From an uncultured Gemmiger sp. (GTDB lineage: Bacteria; Bacillota; Clostridia; Oscillospirales; Ruminococcaceae), in contig CALXHP010000003.1 of the NCBI GenBank assembly GCA_944388135.1, positions 33,481 through 97,480 on the forward strand: a stretch of DNA of 64,000 bases, given 5' to 3'. This document shows positions 56,588 to 64,000 of the stretch, piece by piece. The notes under the pieces are model-generated. The model searched no databases. It was not told the origin of the DNA and saw only the letters and a list, made by a program, of their open reading frames with translations. The number at the start of each line of letters is the position of its first letter. The stretch's first letter is position 1. A program made the translations under genes and the position numbers.

Positions 56588-58765
56588 TCAGCTTTCCGCA
56601 CAAAGAAAGACAGTGCGCGTGACAAAGTCCTGCTTGCAGGGCGGCAGCGTCAGGCCCGCCTCCATCAGTTCGTCCCCGCCGTAGACCTGCCCCGTCCCGG
56701 CGTCCCGGTACTCCCGGGCGGGGTCGAGGCCGCAGAATTTGAAAACAGCCTGCTCTCCCAGCGGGTCGTAGAGGGTGCGGAAGATCACCGCCAGGCACCG
56801 GCTTTGATCGGCGCTGACCACCGACATCATCCGGTCGCCCGGGCGGGTCGCCGGGTGGCGCCAGAAGGTGCCCTGCAGCAGCCAGCTTCTTTCCTCTTTG
56901 GCCGCCGCCACCTGGGCAGCGATGGCAGCCCGTTCCTCCGCCGGGCAGTGGGTCAGGTCCAGCTCATACCCCAGGTTGAAGAGCCGCGCCACCGCAAACC
57001 GGGTTTCCAGCGGGGTGGTGCGCCCGGTCTGGTGGTTGGGGGTAATGCTTACGTGAGCCCCCAGCACCTCCGGCGGGTAGAGCAGGCTGAACCCGGCCTG
57101 AATCTCGGTGCGGTCCCGGGCGTCGGTGTTGTCGCTGGTCCAGTTCTGGGCAAAGTAAGCCAGCATGCCGGCGTCCAGCCGGGCCCCGCCGCTGGAGCAG
57201 CCCTCAAAGAGAACCTCCGGGTAGCTTTCGGTGATCTGCCGCAGAATCTCATACAGGCCCAGAATGTACCGGTGGGACGCTTCTCCCTGCCGGTCAGCCG
57301 GCAGAGCTGCCGAAGCCCCATCGGTCATGGGTCGGTTCATATCCCATTTGATATAGTCGATCTTGCCGGTTCCCAGATAGCGATGCAGCACCTCCAGCAG
57401 ATACTGCCGCACCTCTGCCCGGCCCAGGTCCAGAAGATATTCGTGACGGCCTTCCCGGGGTTCCAGGCCCGGCACCTGCAAGATCCAGTCGGGATGAGCC
57501 CGGTAGAGGTCACTATCCCGGCTGATGGCCTCCGGCTCAAACCAGAGACCGAATTTCAGACCCAGACCGTGGACCAGGTCGGCAGCAGCCTCGATGCCGC
57601 CGGGCAGCTTGGCGGTGTTGCAGGTCCAGTCCCCCATGGAGGACCGGCTGTCGTTGCCCTTGCGGAACCAGCCGTCATCCAGCACAAACAGTTCCATGCC
57701 CAGCTCTTTGGCCAGGCGGGCCTGGGCCTCGATCTTTTCCAGGCTCACATCGTAGTACATACCTTCCCAGGAATTGAGCAGGATGGGCCTTGTTACACCC
57801 CGCCAGCGGGGCGGCAGCAGGTGACGGCGCAGGGCGGTGTGGAAGTTCTGGCTCATCCCGTTAAGCCCCTGCCCGCTGTAGGTCAGCAGGGCTTCGGGGG
57901 TCTCAAAACTTTCCCCAGGTTTCAGGGTCCAGGTGAAACTCTCGTCCCCCAGCCCCATCTGGGCGCGGACCGCCCCGAAGGCGTCCTGCTCCACCACGGC
58001 GTTAAAGTTGCCGCTGTACACCAGCATACAGCCGTAGACAGCACCGGCGGTCTCGGTGGTTGCGGGGTCCAGCACCGCCCAGAAGGGCTGATGCCGGGGG
58101 CTGCTGGAACCATACCGGCTGCCCACCGCCTGTACGCCCTGGTAGAGGGGTACCCGGCTTTGCTGAGTCTCCTGGGCGTGACACCCATAGAGGGTCAGGA
58201 AATCATAGGATGCGGCGGGCAGGCAAAGGGAAACACTTTGCAGGTTGGTGATGCGCACCGGCGCCGGGCCGGTGTTGACAATCCGTTGCTGCCGGGCGAT
58301 GACATCTGCATCGGCAAAGATCGTGTAATAAAGGGTCAGGGTGACCCCCGATACTTCGTCGAAACAGTCCACCGCCAGGGTCTCGCTCTCCCCTGCCGCC
58401 GCAAAGGTTGTCGGCAGCGTATCGGACCCGGGCTTTTCGTCCAGAATCCGCCAGCCGCGGAAGACCAGCTCGGAGACCGGTGCACCGGTCTGCCCGGTCA
58501 CCGCAAAAGCGGGGCGACGGTAGTCGCCCCGGCCTGCCGCGGGGAATTCCCAGGGCAGGGCATCAAAATAGAGGTGGGTGTCGCCGTACTCGGTGGTATA
58601 GCTGCGCTTGGCGGGCTGGGGCACGCCGGTGCCCCGCCAGCGGCGCAGGACCGGGCCGAAGTAGCGGTGCAGCAGGTATCGGCCGTCCAGCAGCTGCATC
58701 ACATAGCTGATGCGGCCGTTGGTCAGGTGGACGGTACCCTGGGTTTCATCAAAGAGGATACTCAT
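56588..58765 (-). CDS. GH36 alpha-galactosidase
   Basis: The 725-residue protein is full length for GH36. The nucleophile Asp lies in IKWDMNRPM (about 473-481) and the acid/base Asp in NWTSDNTDARDR (about 541-552); LFVLDDGWF near 363 and EPEAIS near 417 are the usual substrate-loop motifs. It splits terminal alpha-1,6-galactose from raffinose, stachyose or melibiose. No signal peptide, so the substrate must enter the cell first. It overlaps the PTS gene by 4 bases. With the sucrose PTS and GH32 it completes raffinose-family sugar use. Confidence 0.94.
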   Translation of the reverse strand: MSILFDETQGTVHLTNGRISYVMQLLDGRYLLHRYFGPVLRRWRGTGVPQPAKRSYTTEYGDTHLYFDALPWEFPAAGRGDYRRPAFAVTGQTGAPVSELVFRGWRILDEKPGSDTLPTTFAAAGESETLAVDCFDEVSGVTLTLYYTIFADADVIARQQRIVNTGPAPVRITNLQSVSLCLPAASYDFLTLYGCHAQETQQSRVPLYQGVQAVGSRYGSSSPRHQPFWAVLDPATTETAGAVYGCMLVYSGNFNAVVEQDAFGAVRAQMGLGDESFTWTLKPGESFETPEALLTYSGQGLNGMSQNFHTALRRHLLPPRWRGVTRPILLNSWEGMYYDVSLEKIEAQARLAKELGMELFVLDDGWFRKGNDSRSSMGDWTCNTAKLPGGIEAAADLVHGLGLKFGLWFEPEAISRDSDLYRAHPDWILQVPGLEPREGRHEYLLDLGRAEVRQYLLEVLHRYLGTGKIDYIKWDMNRPMTDGASAALPADRQGEASHRYILGLYEILRQITESYPEVLFEGCSSGGARLDAGMLAYFAQNWTSDNTDARDRTEIQAGFSLLYPPEVLGAHVSITPNHQTGRTTPLETRFAVARLFNLGYELDLTHCPAEERAAIAAQVAAAKEERSWLLQGTFWRHPATRPGDRMMSVVSADQSRCLAVIFRTLYDPLGEQAVFKFCGLDPAREYRDAGTGQVYGGDELMEAGLTLPPCKQDFVTRTVFLCAES

Positions 58766-60156
58766 GCTTGCTCCATTTTGTAGCTGAAGCCGAACAGCCA
58801 GGTGAGCACAAAGGCCACGGCAAAGGCCACCACATTGACAAGGATGTAGAGGGGCAGCTGCTCATTGAGGTAGAGCAGGGTGCCGGGGATGCCGGTGATG
58901 GACATACCCGTGGCGCGCAGGCCGAAGAGGGAGGCCAGGAAGCCACCCACACCGCCGCCGATCATCGACATGACAAAGGGTTTGACAAAGCGCAGGTTGA
59001 CGCCGAAGACGGCCGGTTCGGTGATGCCCAGCAGGGCCGACAGGCAGGAAGGATAGGCCACCTGTTTGGTCTTGGCGGAAGTAGCCTTGATGGCCACCGC
59101 CAGCACCGCGCCCGCCTGGGCCACGTTGCCGCAGGTACCGATGGGGTTGAGGTAGTTCCAGCCATCCTTGGCCAGCATGCTGATCTCCAGGAAGTTGAGG
59201 ATATGATGGATGCCGAAGATGCCCAGCAGCTGGCCGAAGCTGCCGTAGATCAGACCGCCGATGCCCATGGGCAGGGTGAGCAAACCTTCCACCACGAAGA
59301 GGACGCCGTTTTCCACCATGTGCAGGATGGGTCCCAGCACGAACATAGCCATGAGGATGCCCACCAGCAGGGTCAGGAAGGGGGTGACAATGAGGTCGAT
59401 GGCGTCCGGTACATGTTTGCGCAGGAACTTTTCAAACTTGGCCGCCAGCACGCCGGTGGCGAAGGCGGGCAGCACCGAGCCCTGATACCCGGCCACCGGG
59501 ATGAAGCCGAAGAAGATCAGCGGCTCCGCCGCGCCGGAGCCCACGTCATAGGCGCTGGGCAGGCTGTTGCTGACCAGCATCAGTCCCAGCACAATGCCGA
59601 TGACCGGGCTGCCGCCGAAGTTCTTGAAGGTAGACCAGCAGACCAGGGCCGGCAGGAAGGCAAAGGCGGTATCGGTGAGGATCTGGGTGAAGAGCAGAAG
59701 CTGCTGGGGAATGTCATCGGGGGTCATGCCGAAGACGCCCAGCACCGCCTCCTGGGTGAGCAGCCCCCGCAGGCCCATGAAGAGACCGGTAGCCACCAGC
59801 ACCGGGATGATGGGCACGAACACGTCGGAGAACATCCGGATGGCCCGCTGGAAACGGTTGCCGGTGACCGGCTTGGCGGGTTTGTCATCCACAGCGGCCT
59901 CAGGCTGCAGGCCCAGTTCGTTCATGACCGCCTCATAGACGCGGTTGACCAGCCCGGTGCCAAAGATGATCTGGTATTGACCGGCGTTGAAAAAGGACCC
60001 TTTCACCTTGTCCAGGTTTTCTACTTCCTTGACCTGGATCTTGTCCTTGTCGCTGACGACGATGCGCAGCCGGGTGGCACAGTGCATCACCGAAACGATG
60101 TTTTCCCTGCCGCCCACCAGCGGGATCAGGGCCTGGGCAATCTCTTTCTCTGTCAT
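58762..60156 (-). CDS. scrA: PTS sugar transporter, IIBC component (sucrose type)
   Basis: The 464-residue protein has a IIB domain (1-80) with phospho-Cys in VMHCATRLRI (about 26) and a IIC membrane domain (about 105-460, PIIPVLVATGLFMGL, then SALLGITEPAVFGVNLRFVK with the conserved GITEP motif). There is no IIA domain, so phosphate must come from a IIA encoded elsewhere, as is usual for sucrose PTS proteins. It would import and phosphorylate sucrose or a related sugar. It overlaps the GH32 gene by 4 bases and the GH36 gene by 4 bases. Confidence 0.92.
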   Translation of the reverse strand: MTEKEIAQALIPLVGGRENIVSVMHCATRLRIVVSDKDKIQVKEVENLDKVKGSFFNAGQYQIIFGTGLVNRVYEAVMNELGLQPEAAVDDKPAKPVTGNRFQRAIRMFSDVFVPIIPVLVATGLFMGLRGLLTQEAVLGVFGMTPDDIPQQLLLFTQILTDTAFAFLPALVCWSTFKNFGGSPVIGIVLGLMLVSNSLPSAYDVGSGAAEPLIFFGFIPVAGYQGSVLPAFATGVLAAKFEKFLRKHVPDAIDLIVTPFLTLLVGILMAMFVLGPILHMVENGVLFVVEGLLTLPMGIGGLIYGSFGQLLGIFGIHHILNFLEISMLAKDGWNYLNPIGTCGNVAQAGAVLAVAIKATSAKTKQVAYPSCLSALLGITEPAVFGVNLRFVKPFVMSMIGGGVGGFLASLFGLRATGMSITGIPGTLLYLNEQLPLYILVNVVAFAVAFVLTWLFGFSYKMEQA

Positions 60157-61541
60157 TGTTTTTCCTCCTCCTTGGGGATAAAGCGATATAAATCTTCCAG
60201 CAGCAGGGCAAGCTGTGCCGGGCTTTCCTGGATCAGCCCCGCCGCCCGCAGGGATGGTTGTTCGGCGACGGGGAAAATGCGGGCCGAGAAAACCAGCGCG
60301 CCATCATTGAGGAACAATTCAGCGCTGGACTGATCGCACCAGAGTTCCAGCGAAGTGAGTGCCGACAGGGATACGGTGCGGGTATCGGTGCCCGTATCGG
60401 TCCAGCGGCGGCGCTGCACCGTGGCGGTGTGGGTGGCGGCATCATAGCGGAAGGACCATTCCCCGCCGTGCAGAGTAAGTTCCAGATCGCTGCCCGGTGC
60501 CAGGTTTTCCACCGTGAAGCGGAAGGCCCGTCGGGCCGGGCGGTAGAGGCGTCCGGTTCCGATGGTTTCGCCCGCCACAGGGGTGCCTGGCAATTCCCGC
60601 AGCTCCCGCACCGGCCGCTGACAAATCCGCTGCCCGCGGCGGAACAGTTCCCGGGGCATGGTCAGGCAATGGATGCGGGGTTCACCGGCTCCGAAGGCGG
60701 TTTCTTCCTCCCCTTCCAGCCGGGACATCCATCCAAACAGAACGCGGCGGCCATTCGGTGTGGGGAAGGTCTGGGGCGCGTAGAAGTCAAAGCCTTCATC
60801 CAGCCGCTGCCAGCCGGTGTCCAGATCCATGGGGCGGGCGGCATCCGGCCAATTGTCCAGAACCCGCCCTACCGAGAAGGAATCCCCACAGGCATCGGCG
60901 GCGTTGTCCCGATGCTGGGGGCAGTAGAGCAGGACCGGCGCGCCCTCAAGTTGGAAAAGATCTGGACACTCGATCATCTGGTATTCCCCGGATAACCCGA
61001 TTGCCCCGCCGGGCGCCCAGTGCATGCCATCCCGTGAGGTGGCCAGCACCACCGCACCCAGGCCGTTTTGCCGCTGGGCCCCCAGTACCATGGCATAACC
61101 CCCCTGAGGGTCATCCACCACTTTGGGGTCCCGGAAATGCTCGGTGTACCCTGCCGGGGTGGTCAGCACCGGGCCCATCTTGCGGAAGTGTTGGCCATCC
61201 TCGCTGACGGCCAGGCACTGGCGGCTGATGCGGTGTCCCTGCTGTTTGACGTTGCCGGTATAGTAGAGGCAGAGCTTTCCGTCCCTTTCCAGGGCGCTGC
61301 CCGAGTAGACGCCCTGGGCGTCGTAGGGCTGGTCGGGCAGCAGAGCGCTGCCCCGGAACTGCCAGTGCACCAGATCCGGCGAGGTGGCCAAGCCCCAGGC
61401 CTTGTTGGAATGGTCCTTGGCAAAACGATTCCACTGGAAAAAGGCATAGTAGTTTCCTTTATACCAAATCAAACCATTGGGATCGTTAAGCAGTCCCCAG
61501 GGCGGTTCAATATGCCAGCTTTGTTTTTTGGAGATAGGCAA
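60153..61541 (-). CDS. scrB: GH32 sucrose-6-phosphate hydrolase
   Basis: A TTG start at 61541 with AAGGGG 8 bases upstream gives 462 residues. The GH32 motifs are LLNDPNGLIW (nucleophile Asp, about 17-26), HFRDPKVV (transition-state Asp, about 140) and IECPDLFQL (acid/base Glu, about 190). A C-terminal beta sandwich follows. It cleaves sucrose-6-phosphate to glucose-6-phosphate and fructose, using the product of the PTS encoded next. It is the first gene of the operon, divergent from the AraC gene. Confidence 0.93.
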   Translation of the reverse strand: MPISKKQSWHIEPPWGLLNDPNGLIWYKGNYYAFFQWNRFAKDHSNKAWGLATSPDLVHWQFRGSALLPDQPYDAQGVYSGSALERDGKLCLYYTGNVKQQGHRISRQCLAVSEDGQHFRKMGPVLTTPAGYTEHFRDPKVVDDPQGGYAMVLGAQRQNGLGAVVLATSRDGMHWAPGGAIGLSGEYQMIECPDLFQLEGAPVLLYCPQHRDNAADACGDSFSVGRVLDNWPDAARPMDLDTGWQRLDEGFDFYAPQTFPTPNGRRVLFGWMSRLEGEEETAFGAGEPRIHCLTMPRELFRRGQRICQRPVRELRELPGTPVAGETIGTGRLYRPARRAFRFTVENLAPGSDLELTLHGGEWSFRYDAATHTATVQRRRWTDTGTDTRTVSLSALTSLELWCDQSSAELFLNDGALVFSARIFPVAEQPSLRAAGLIQESPAQLALLLEDLYRFIPKEEEKQ

Positions 61542-61569
61542 GGGTCAGTCCCCTTTCTTTGCTTGTTGG

Positions 61570-61600
61570 TGTGGTTTTTCCGTGCTTTTATTAAACCACA
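61570..61600. promoter_or_regulatory. Inverted repeat between scrB and the AraC gene
   Basis: TGTGGTTT (61570-61577) and AAACCACA (61593-61600) are perfect inverted copies 15 bases apart, upstream of scrB. It is a candidate operator for the AraC-type protein. Confidence 0.55.
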
Positions 61601-61662
61601 GCGGCAAGGTTTCCGCCATGGAAATAGCCCAGCAAGATATGGAAAAAACAAACTTTTTGTGC

Positions 61663-61668
61663 TATACT
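61663..61668 (+). promoter_or_regulatory. -10 element directly before the AraC gene start
   Basis: TATACT ends 6 bases before ATG 61675, no ribosome site lies between, and no good -35 is seen. The transcript may begin at the start codon (leaderless) or the true start may be the in-frame ATG at 61618. Confidence 0.4.
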
Positions 61669-61674
61669 AGTTTT

Positions 61675-62511
61675 ATGATCGAATACAAAGAGACCCGCCA
61701 CACCCTGCAGCAGAAACAGATTTCTGATCTGTCGCTGTACAGTGCGGGATACGAAGCCTGTGCACCGGGGCATCACTACGGCCCGATCTACCGTTCCTAC
61801 CAGCTGGTTCATTTTATCCTGTCCGGGAAAGGGGTACTGGAAATCGACGGACACACCTTCCAGCTGGGGGCGGGGGACGCCTTTCTGATCCCTTCCGGCA
61901 AGATTGCCTATTATGCCGCCGATACGGCCGATCCCTGGAGCTATACCTGGATCAATTTTCTGGGCATCAACTCCCAGATGTACACCTACCAGCTCATTGC
62001 CTCCTCCCCGGAGCCCTACGTTCTGCACGGGCTGGATACCGAAAAATACCGTGCCCTCATCGGGCAGGTGCTGGCCCTGGAAGGCGCCGCCACCGCCCGG
62101 TATTTCAAGGGCAACGGTATTCTGCTGCAGGTACTGGGAGAACTGTTCCAGGACGCCGGTTTCGACGAGCGGTACTGGGGCAAAAACTCGGTGGCTGACG
62201 AGGCCAAATTCTATCTGGATGTGAACTACTCCGAGAAGTTAAAGCTCAAGGAGGTGGCCCACAACCTGGGCGTTCACCCCAACTACCTGACCCGCGTCTT
62301 TCATGAAAAATACGGCGTAACCCCCAAACAGTATCTGCTGAACCTGAAATTGCAAAAAGCCTGTCAGCTGCTGCGCACCACCGACCTGCCGGTGTCTGTC
62401 ATTGCCGGTTCCATGGGCTTTGACGACGGCATGGCCTTCTCCAAACTGTTCAAGAAGACCTACGGATGTGCCCCCAGCGAATATCGTCACCGGGAAAAGG
62501 CTCTCACATAA
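61675..62511 (+). CDS. AraC family regulator of the sugar operon
   Basis: From ATG 61675 the product has 278 residues. The N-terminal cupin (about 20-90, VHFILSGKGVLEIDGHTFQL, GDAFLIPSGKIAYY) is the sugar-sensing domain. The C-terminal part has two AraC HTH units (LKLKEVAHNLGVHPNYLTRV about 186-205, and LPVSVIAGSMGFDDGMAFSK about 236-255). It lies divergent from scrB and is like MsmR/RafR activators of raffinose genes, so it probably activates the GH32-PTS-GH36 operon. An alternative start at 61618 adds 19 residues. Confidence 0.9.
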   Translation: MIEYKETRHTLQQKQISDLSLYSAGYEACAPGHHYGPIYRSYQLVHFILSGKGVLEIDGHTFQLGAGDAFLIPSGKIAYYAADTADPWSYTWINFLGINSQMYTYQLIASSPEPYVLHGLDTEKYRALIGQVLALEGAATARYFKGNGILLQVLGELFQDAGFDERYWGKNSVADEAKFYLDVNYSEKLKLKEVAHNLGVHPNYLTRVFHEKYGVTPKQYLLNLKLQKACQLLRTTDLPVSVIAGSMGFDDGMAFSKLFKKTYGCAPSEYRHREKALT

Positions 62512-62564
62512 AAAGGCGGCATCTTCCTTTTCCCGCGTTATGAAACATTTCTTTATAAGATCAG

Positions 62565-62612
62565 AAAGAGCCTTGCAGCGAGGAATTTTCCTGCCGCAAG
62601 GCTCTTTTTATT
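62565..62612 (+). terminator. Terminator after the AraC gene
   Basis: AAAGAGCCTTGC (62565-62576) pairs with GCAAGGCTCTTT (62596-62607), with an inner AGGAATTTTCCT hairpin and T5. Confidence 0.85.
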
Positions 62613-62633
62613 TCATTTTTATGGACTGCAGAT

Positions 62634-62682
62634 AAAAAGCAAATCCGAACGCACCTTCGAAAAGAAGTACGTTCGGATTTGC
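62634..62682 (-). terminator. Terminator for the minus-strand genes at the right edge
   Basis: GCAAATCCGAACG (62639-62651) and CGTTCGGATTTGC (62670-62682) pair perfectly; A5 at 62634-62638 gives the T run on the minus strand. It lies 72 bases after the KilA-N gene. Confidence 0.85.
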
Positions 62683-62753
62683 TCTTAATGGAACATCGCA
62701 ACACTATAGATGCCACGGCCTTCGCCCGTTCGCAAGCGTCCTGCCTATTATTT

Positions 62754-63098
62754 TTACTCCATAGGAGATAGTTTTCCGCTATGAGCCTCCAGAGCTTCGA
62801 TGCGGTGATCCTGTATCAAGATTTCCATCTGGCTGATGGCGATGGCATTGAGCTTTGCCAGCCGCTCGGCCTGACTCCTAAACGCATCGAATTCGACACG
62901 GTTAAAAGACGGGTTGTATAGAGATTCCCAAACACCCAGGAACTCAATCGTATTCCGGTTCCGCAGCCAGTTTTGGATAATGTAGCGAGGATTGTCGCTG
63001 TCCTTCAGCTTGGCGATGTCAGTCAAGCTGATAAAGTCATCTCGCTCGGAATTCCATTGTACACTAATTTCCGCTCCCTTGACAACCAGCTTGTCCAC
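62754..63098 (-). CDS. KilA-N domain protein with internal deletion
   Basis: The 114-residue frame starts with the KilA-N domain (FISLTDIAKLKDSDNPRYII, WLRNRNTIEFLGVWESLYNP) and switches after FNRVEFDAFRS to ERLAKLNAIAISQMEILIQD, which in full-length relatives lies at the C-terminal end. About 150 residues of the middle domain seem deleted without breaking the frame. KilA-N proteins occur in phages and mobile elements and bind DNA. GTG 63098 overlaps the phosphatase gene by 35 bases; no strong ribosome site is seen. It may still be made. Confidence 0.65.
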   Translation of the reverse strand: MDKLVVKGAEISVQWNSERDDFISLTDIAKLKDSDNPRYIIQNWLRNRNTIEFLGVWESLYNPSFNRVEFDAFRSQAERLAKLNAIAISQMEILIQDHRIEALEAHSGKLSPME

Positions 63099-63564
63099 TC
63101 GTCCGAACCTCTTTGCTGATTATTTTTTGGAGCAAGCCCCGGCAGCCTTCCTCCACATCCCGCCAGGTCGTGTCGAAATCGTCGGTGTACCACGGATCGG
63201 CTACCTCGCCGGGGCGGTCGGTAAAGTCCATCAGCAGGTGCATCTTGTCGGCAAAATCGCCGCCGCAGATCCGGTACATACTCCGCAGGTTGGCTCGATC
63301 CATGCCAATCAGAAGATCGTACTTCTCGTAATCGCTGTTCAGGAGCTGACGGGCTCTCTTGCCGGAGCAATCGATGCCATGCTCGGACAGCTTGCGGCGA
63401 GCCGGCGGATACACCGGATTGCCGATCTCCTCGGTGCTGGTAGCTGCCGACTCGATTTGAATGCTCTGCTCCAGACCGGCTTTCTTCACCAGATCCTTCA
63501 TGATAAACTCGGCCATCGGGCTTCTGCAAATATTGCCGTGGCAGAGAAAAAGTATCCTGATCAT
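63064..63564 (-). CDS. Low-molecular-weight protein tyrosine phosphatase
   Basis: ATG 63564 (GGAG 9 bases upstream) gives 166 residues. The P-loop is CHGNICRSPM (Cys8-x5-Arg14), and the general-acid Asp is in VADPWYTDDF (about 118-127), both typical of LMW-PTPs. YDLLIGMDRANLRSM fits the substrate loop. It dephosphorylates phosphotyrosine proteins in the cytosol. It ends in TAG, the only intact gene in this window that I saw to do so, and lies inside a decayed mobile region, so it may be acquired. Confidence 0.88.
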   Translation of the reverse strand: MIRILFLCHGNICRSPMAEFIMKDLVKKAGLEQSIQIESAATSTEEIGNPVYPPARRKLSEHGIDCSGKRARQLLNSDYEKYDLLIGMDRANLRSMYRICGGDFADKMHLLMDFTDRPGEVADPWYTDDFDTTWRDVEEGCRGLLQKIISKEVRTSGQAGCQGSGN

Positions 63565-64000
63565 GCTCCGTACACTCCAACTCGCTGCTATCGCACTCAG
63601 TATAGCACGGAATCTCAGATTCGTCGAGTTGGATTTCCAGATGGGCGTCAGAATCGATTTTTCTCTGGAGTTCTGCCTTTGACCAGCCGAAACGACCAGC
63701 AGCACGAAGATATCGTGTCCTATACATACCCAGTATGTGATGCCGCGCACAACCTTGCGACGAAATAGTGACTGGCAGTCGCCACATACTATTTTTTTCC
63801 GAAACGCATACGGACTGTTTTTCGTTAGGCTGACGGGGTCATGGCGGGGACAGCTTGCCAAGGCTGTCTTGGACTGAGTGGGTATCGCTCTGCACCTTAT
63901 TTGGCCGTCCTTTGATGCGGATATGCTCCGCACAGGTGGTCTTCGCGCACTCGGTCTGACGCTCTCCCGATCAGCTAAGGTATTCAAGTTGCCGGATATG
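63565..64000 (-). other. Decayed mobile-element sequence at the right edge
   Basis: Apart from the recombinase zinc-ribbon relic at 63712-63819, no intact gene is seen. Fragments in several frames (for example RIKGRPNKVQSDTHSVQD on the minus strand near 63870-63930) suggest an old, frameshifted element gene that I cannot name. Confidence 0.4.
63712..63819 (-). pseudogene. Serine recombinase zinc-ribbon relic
   Basis: About 36 codons encode NSPYAFRKKIVCGDCQSLFR followed by RKVVRGITYWVCIGHD. The CxxC and the later Cys with HD match the zinc-ribbon region that follows the catalytic domains of large serine recombinases. The frame loses similarity on both sides, so this is a relic. Confidence 0.6.

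Overview
The window is GC-rich (about 60% by eye), uses GTG and TTG starts freely, has strong AAGGAGG ribosome binding sites and ends nearly all genes with TGA or TAA. The gene families point to a gut clostridium of the Oscillospiraceae type (Faecalibacterium/Gemmiger/Subdoligranulum-like): a choloylglycine-hydrolase-family enzyme, PTS plus GH32/GH36 sugar use, a permuted GH3 enzyme, and BlaI/M56, Rrf2 and EFR1-ferredoxin families. This placement is an inference; no rRNA or tRNA gene was seen.

Layout. 1-2.7 kb: end of a heparinase II/III-like gene with a P-loop kinase and a carbohydrate-binding-like protein. 2.8-4.3 kb: an isolated phage terminase pair with its own terminator. 4.3-10.2 kb: a membrane protein gene broken by TAG, then a BlaI-controlled operon of two tandem M56-M23 fusion proteases, then an MFS transporter. 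10.4-12.5 kb: arsR, permease, thioredoxin-like and arsC genes with two matching ArsR operators. 12.6-18.2 kb: a bile-salt-hydrolase-family gene, an ECF sigma/RsgI-like anti-sigma/secreted repeat-protein operon, and a two-component system with a PepSY lipoprotein. 18.3-21.5 kb: two MarR regulators, rhaM, a possible small RNA and a MATE pump. 21.6-28.0 kb: a broken permuted GH3, TetR, GH4, RpiR and ArsR genes. 28.1-33.0 kb: three tandem sirtuin-like genes resembling the ADP-ribosylating class M (SirTM), divergent from an Rrf2-patatin pair and a radical SAM gene. 33.2-35.5 kb: an HMA protein and a metal P-type ATPase. 35.8-41.0 kb: a stand-alone NRPS-like protein and a ferritin-like protein.

41.0-52.3 kb looks like a decayed, integrated mobilizable element. 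It holds a serine-recombinase C-terminal remnant fused to a fourth sirtuin fragment, sdpR/sdpI, a two-component system with an ABC exporter, an XRE regulator, a MobV relaxase with an oriT-like region, a broken RepA_N gene and a DUF6076-type gene. 52.4-55.7 kb is an Rrf2-linked redox operon (oxidoreductase, nitroreductase, EFR1 ferredoxin) in which two of three enzymes are disrupted. 55.8-62.5 kb is a sucrose/raffinose-type operon (GH32, PTS IIBC, GH36, HAD) divergent from an AraC regulator. The right edge holds a KilA-N gene with an internal deletion, a tyrosine phosphatase and another recombinase relic.

The strongest candidate for something new is the sirtuin array. All three copies lack the catalytic histidine of deacetylase sirtuins, keep zinc cysteines, and lack the usual SirTM partners (macrodomain, GcvH-L, LplA2). 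They share a palindromic divergent promoter region with an Rrf2 regulator, a patatin-like lipase and, further down, a radical SAM protein.
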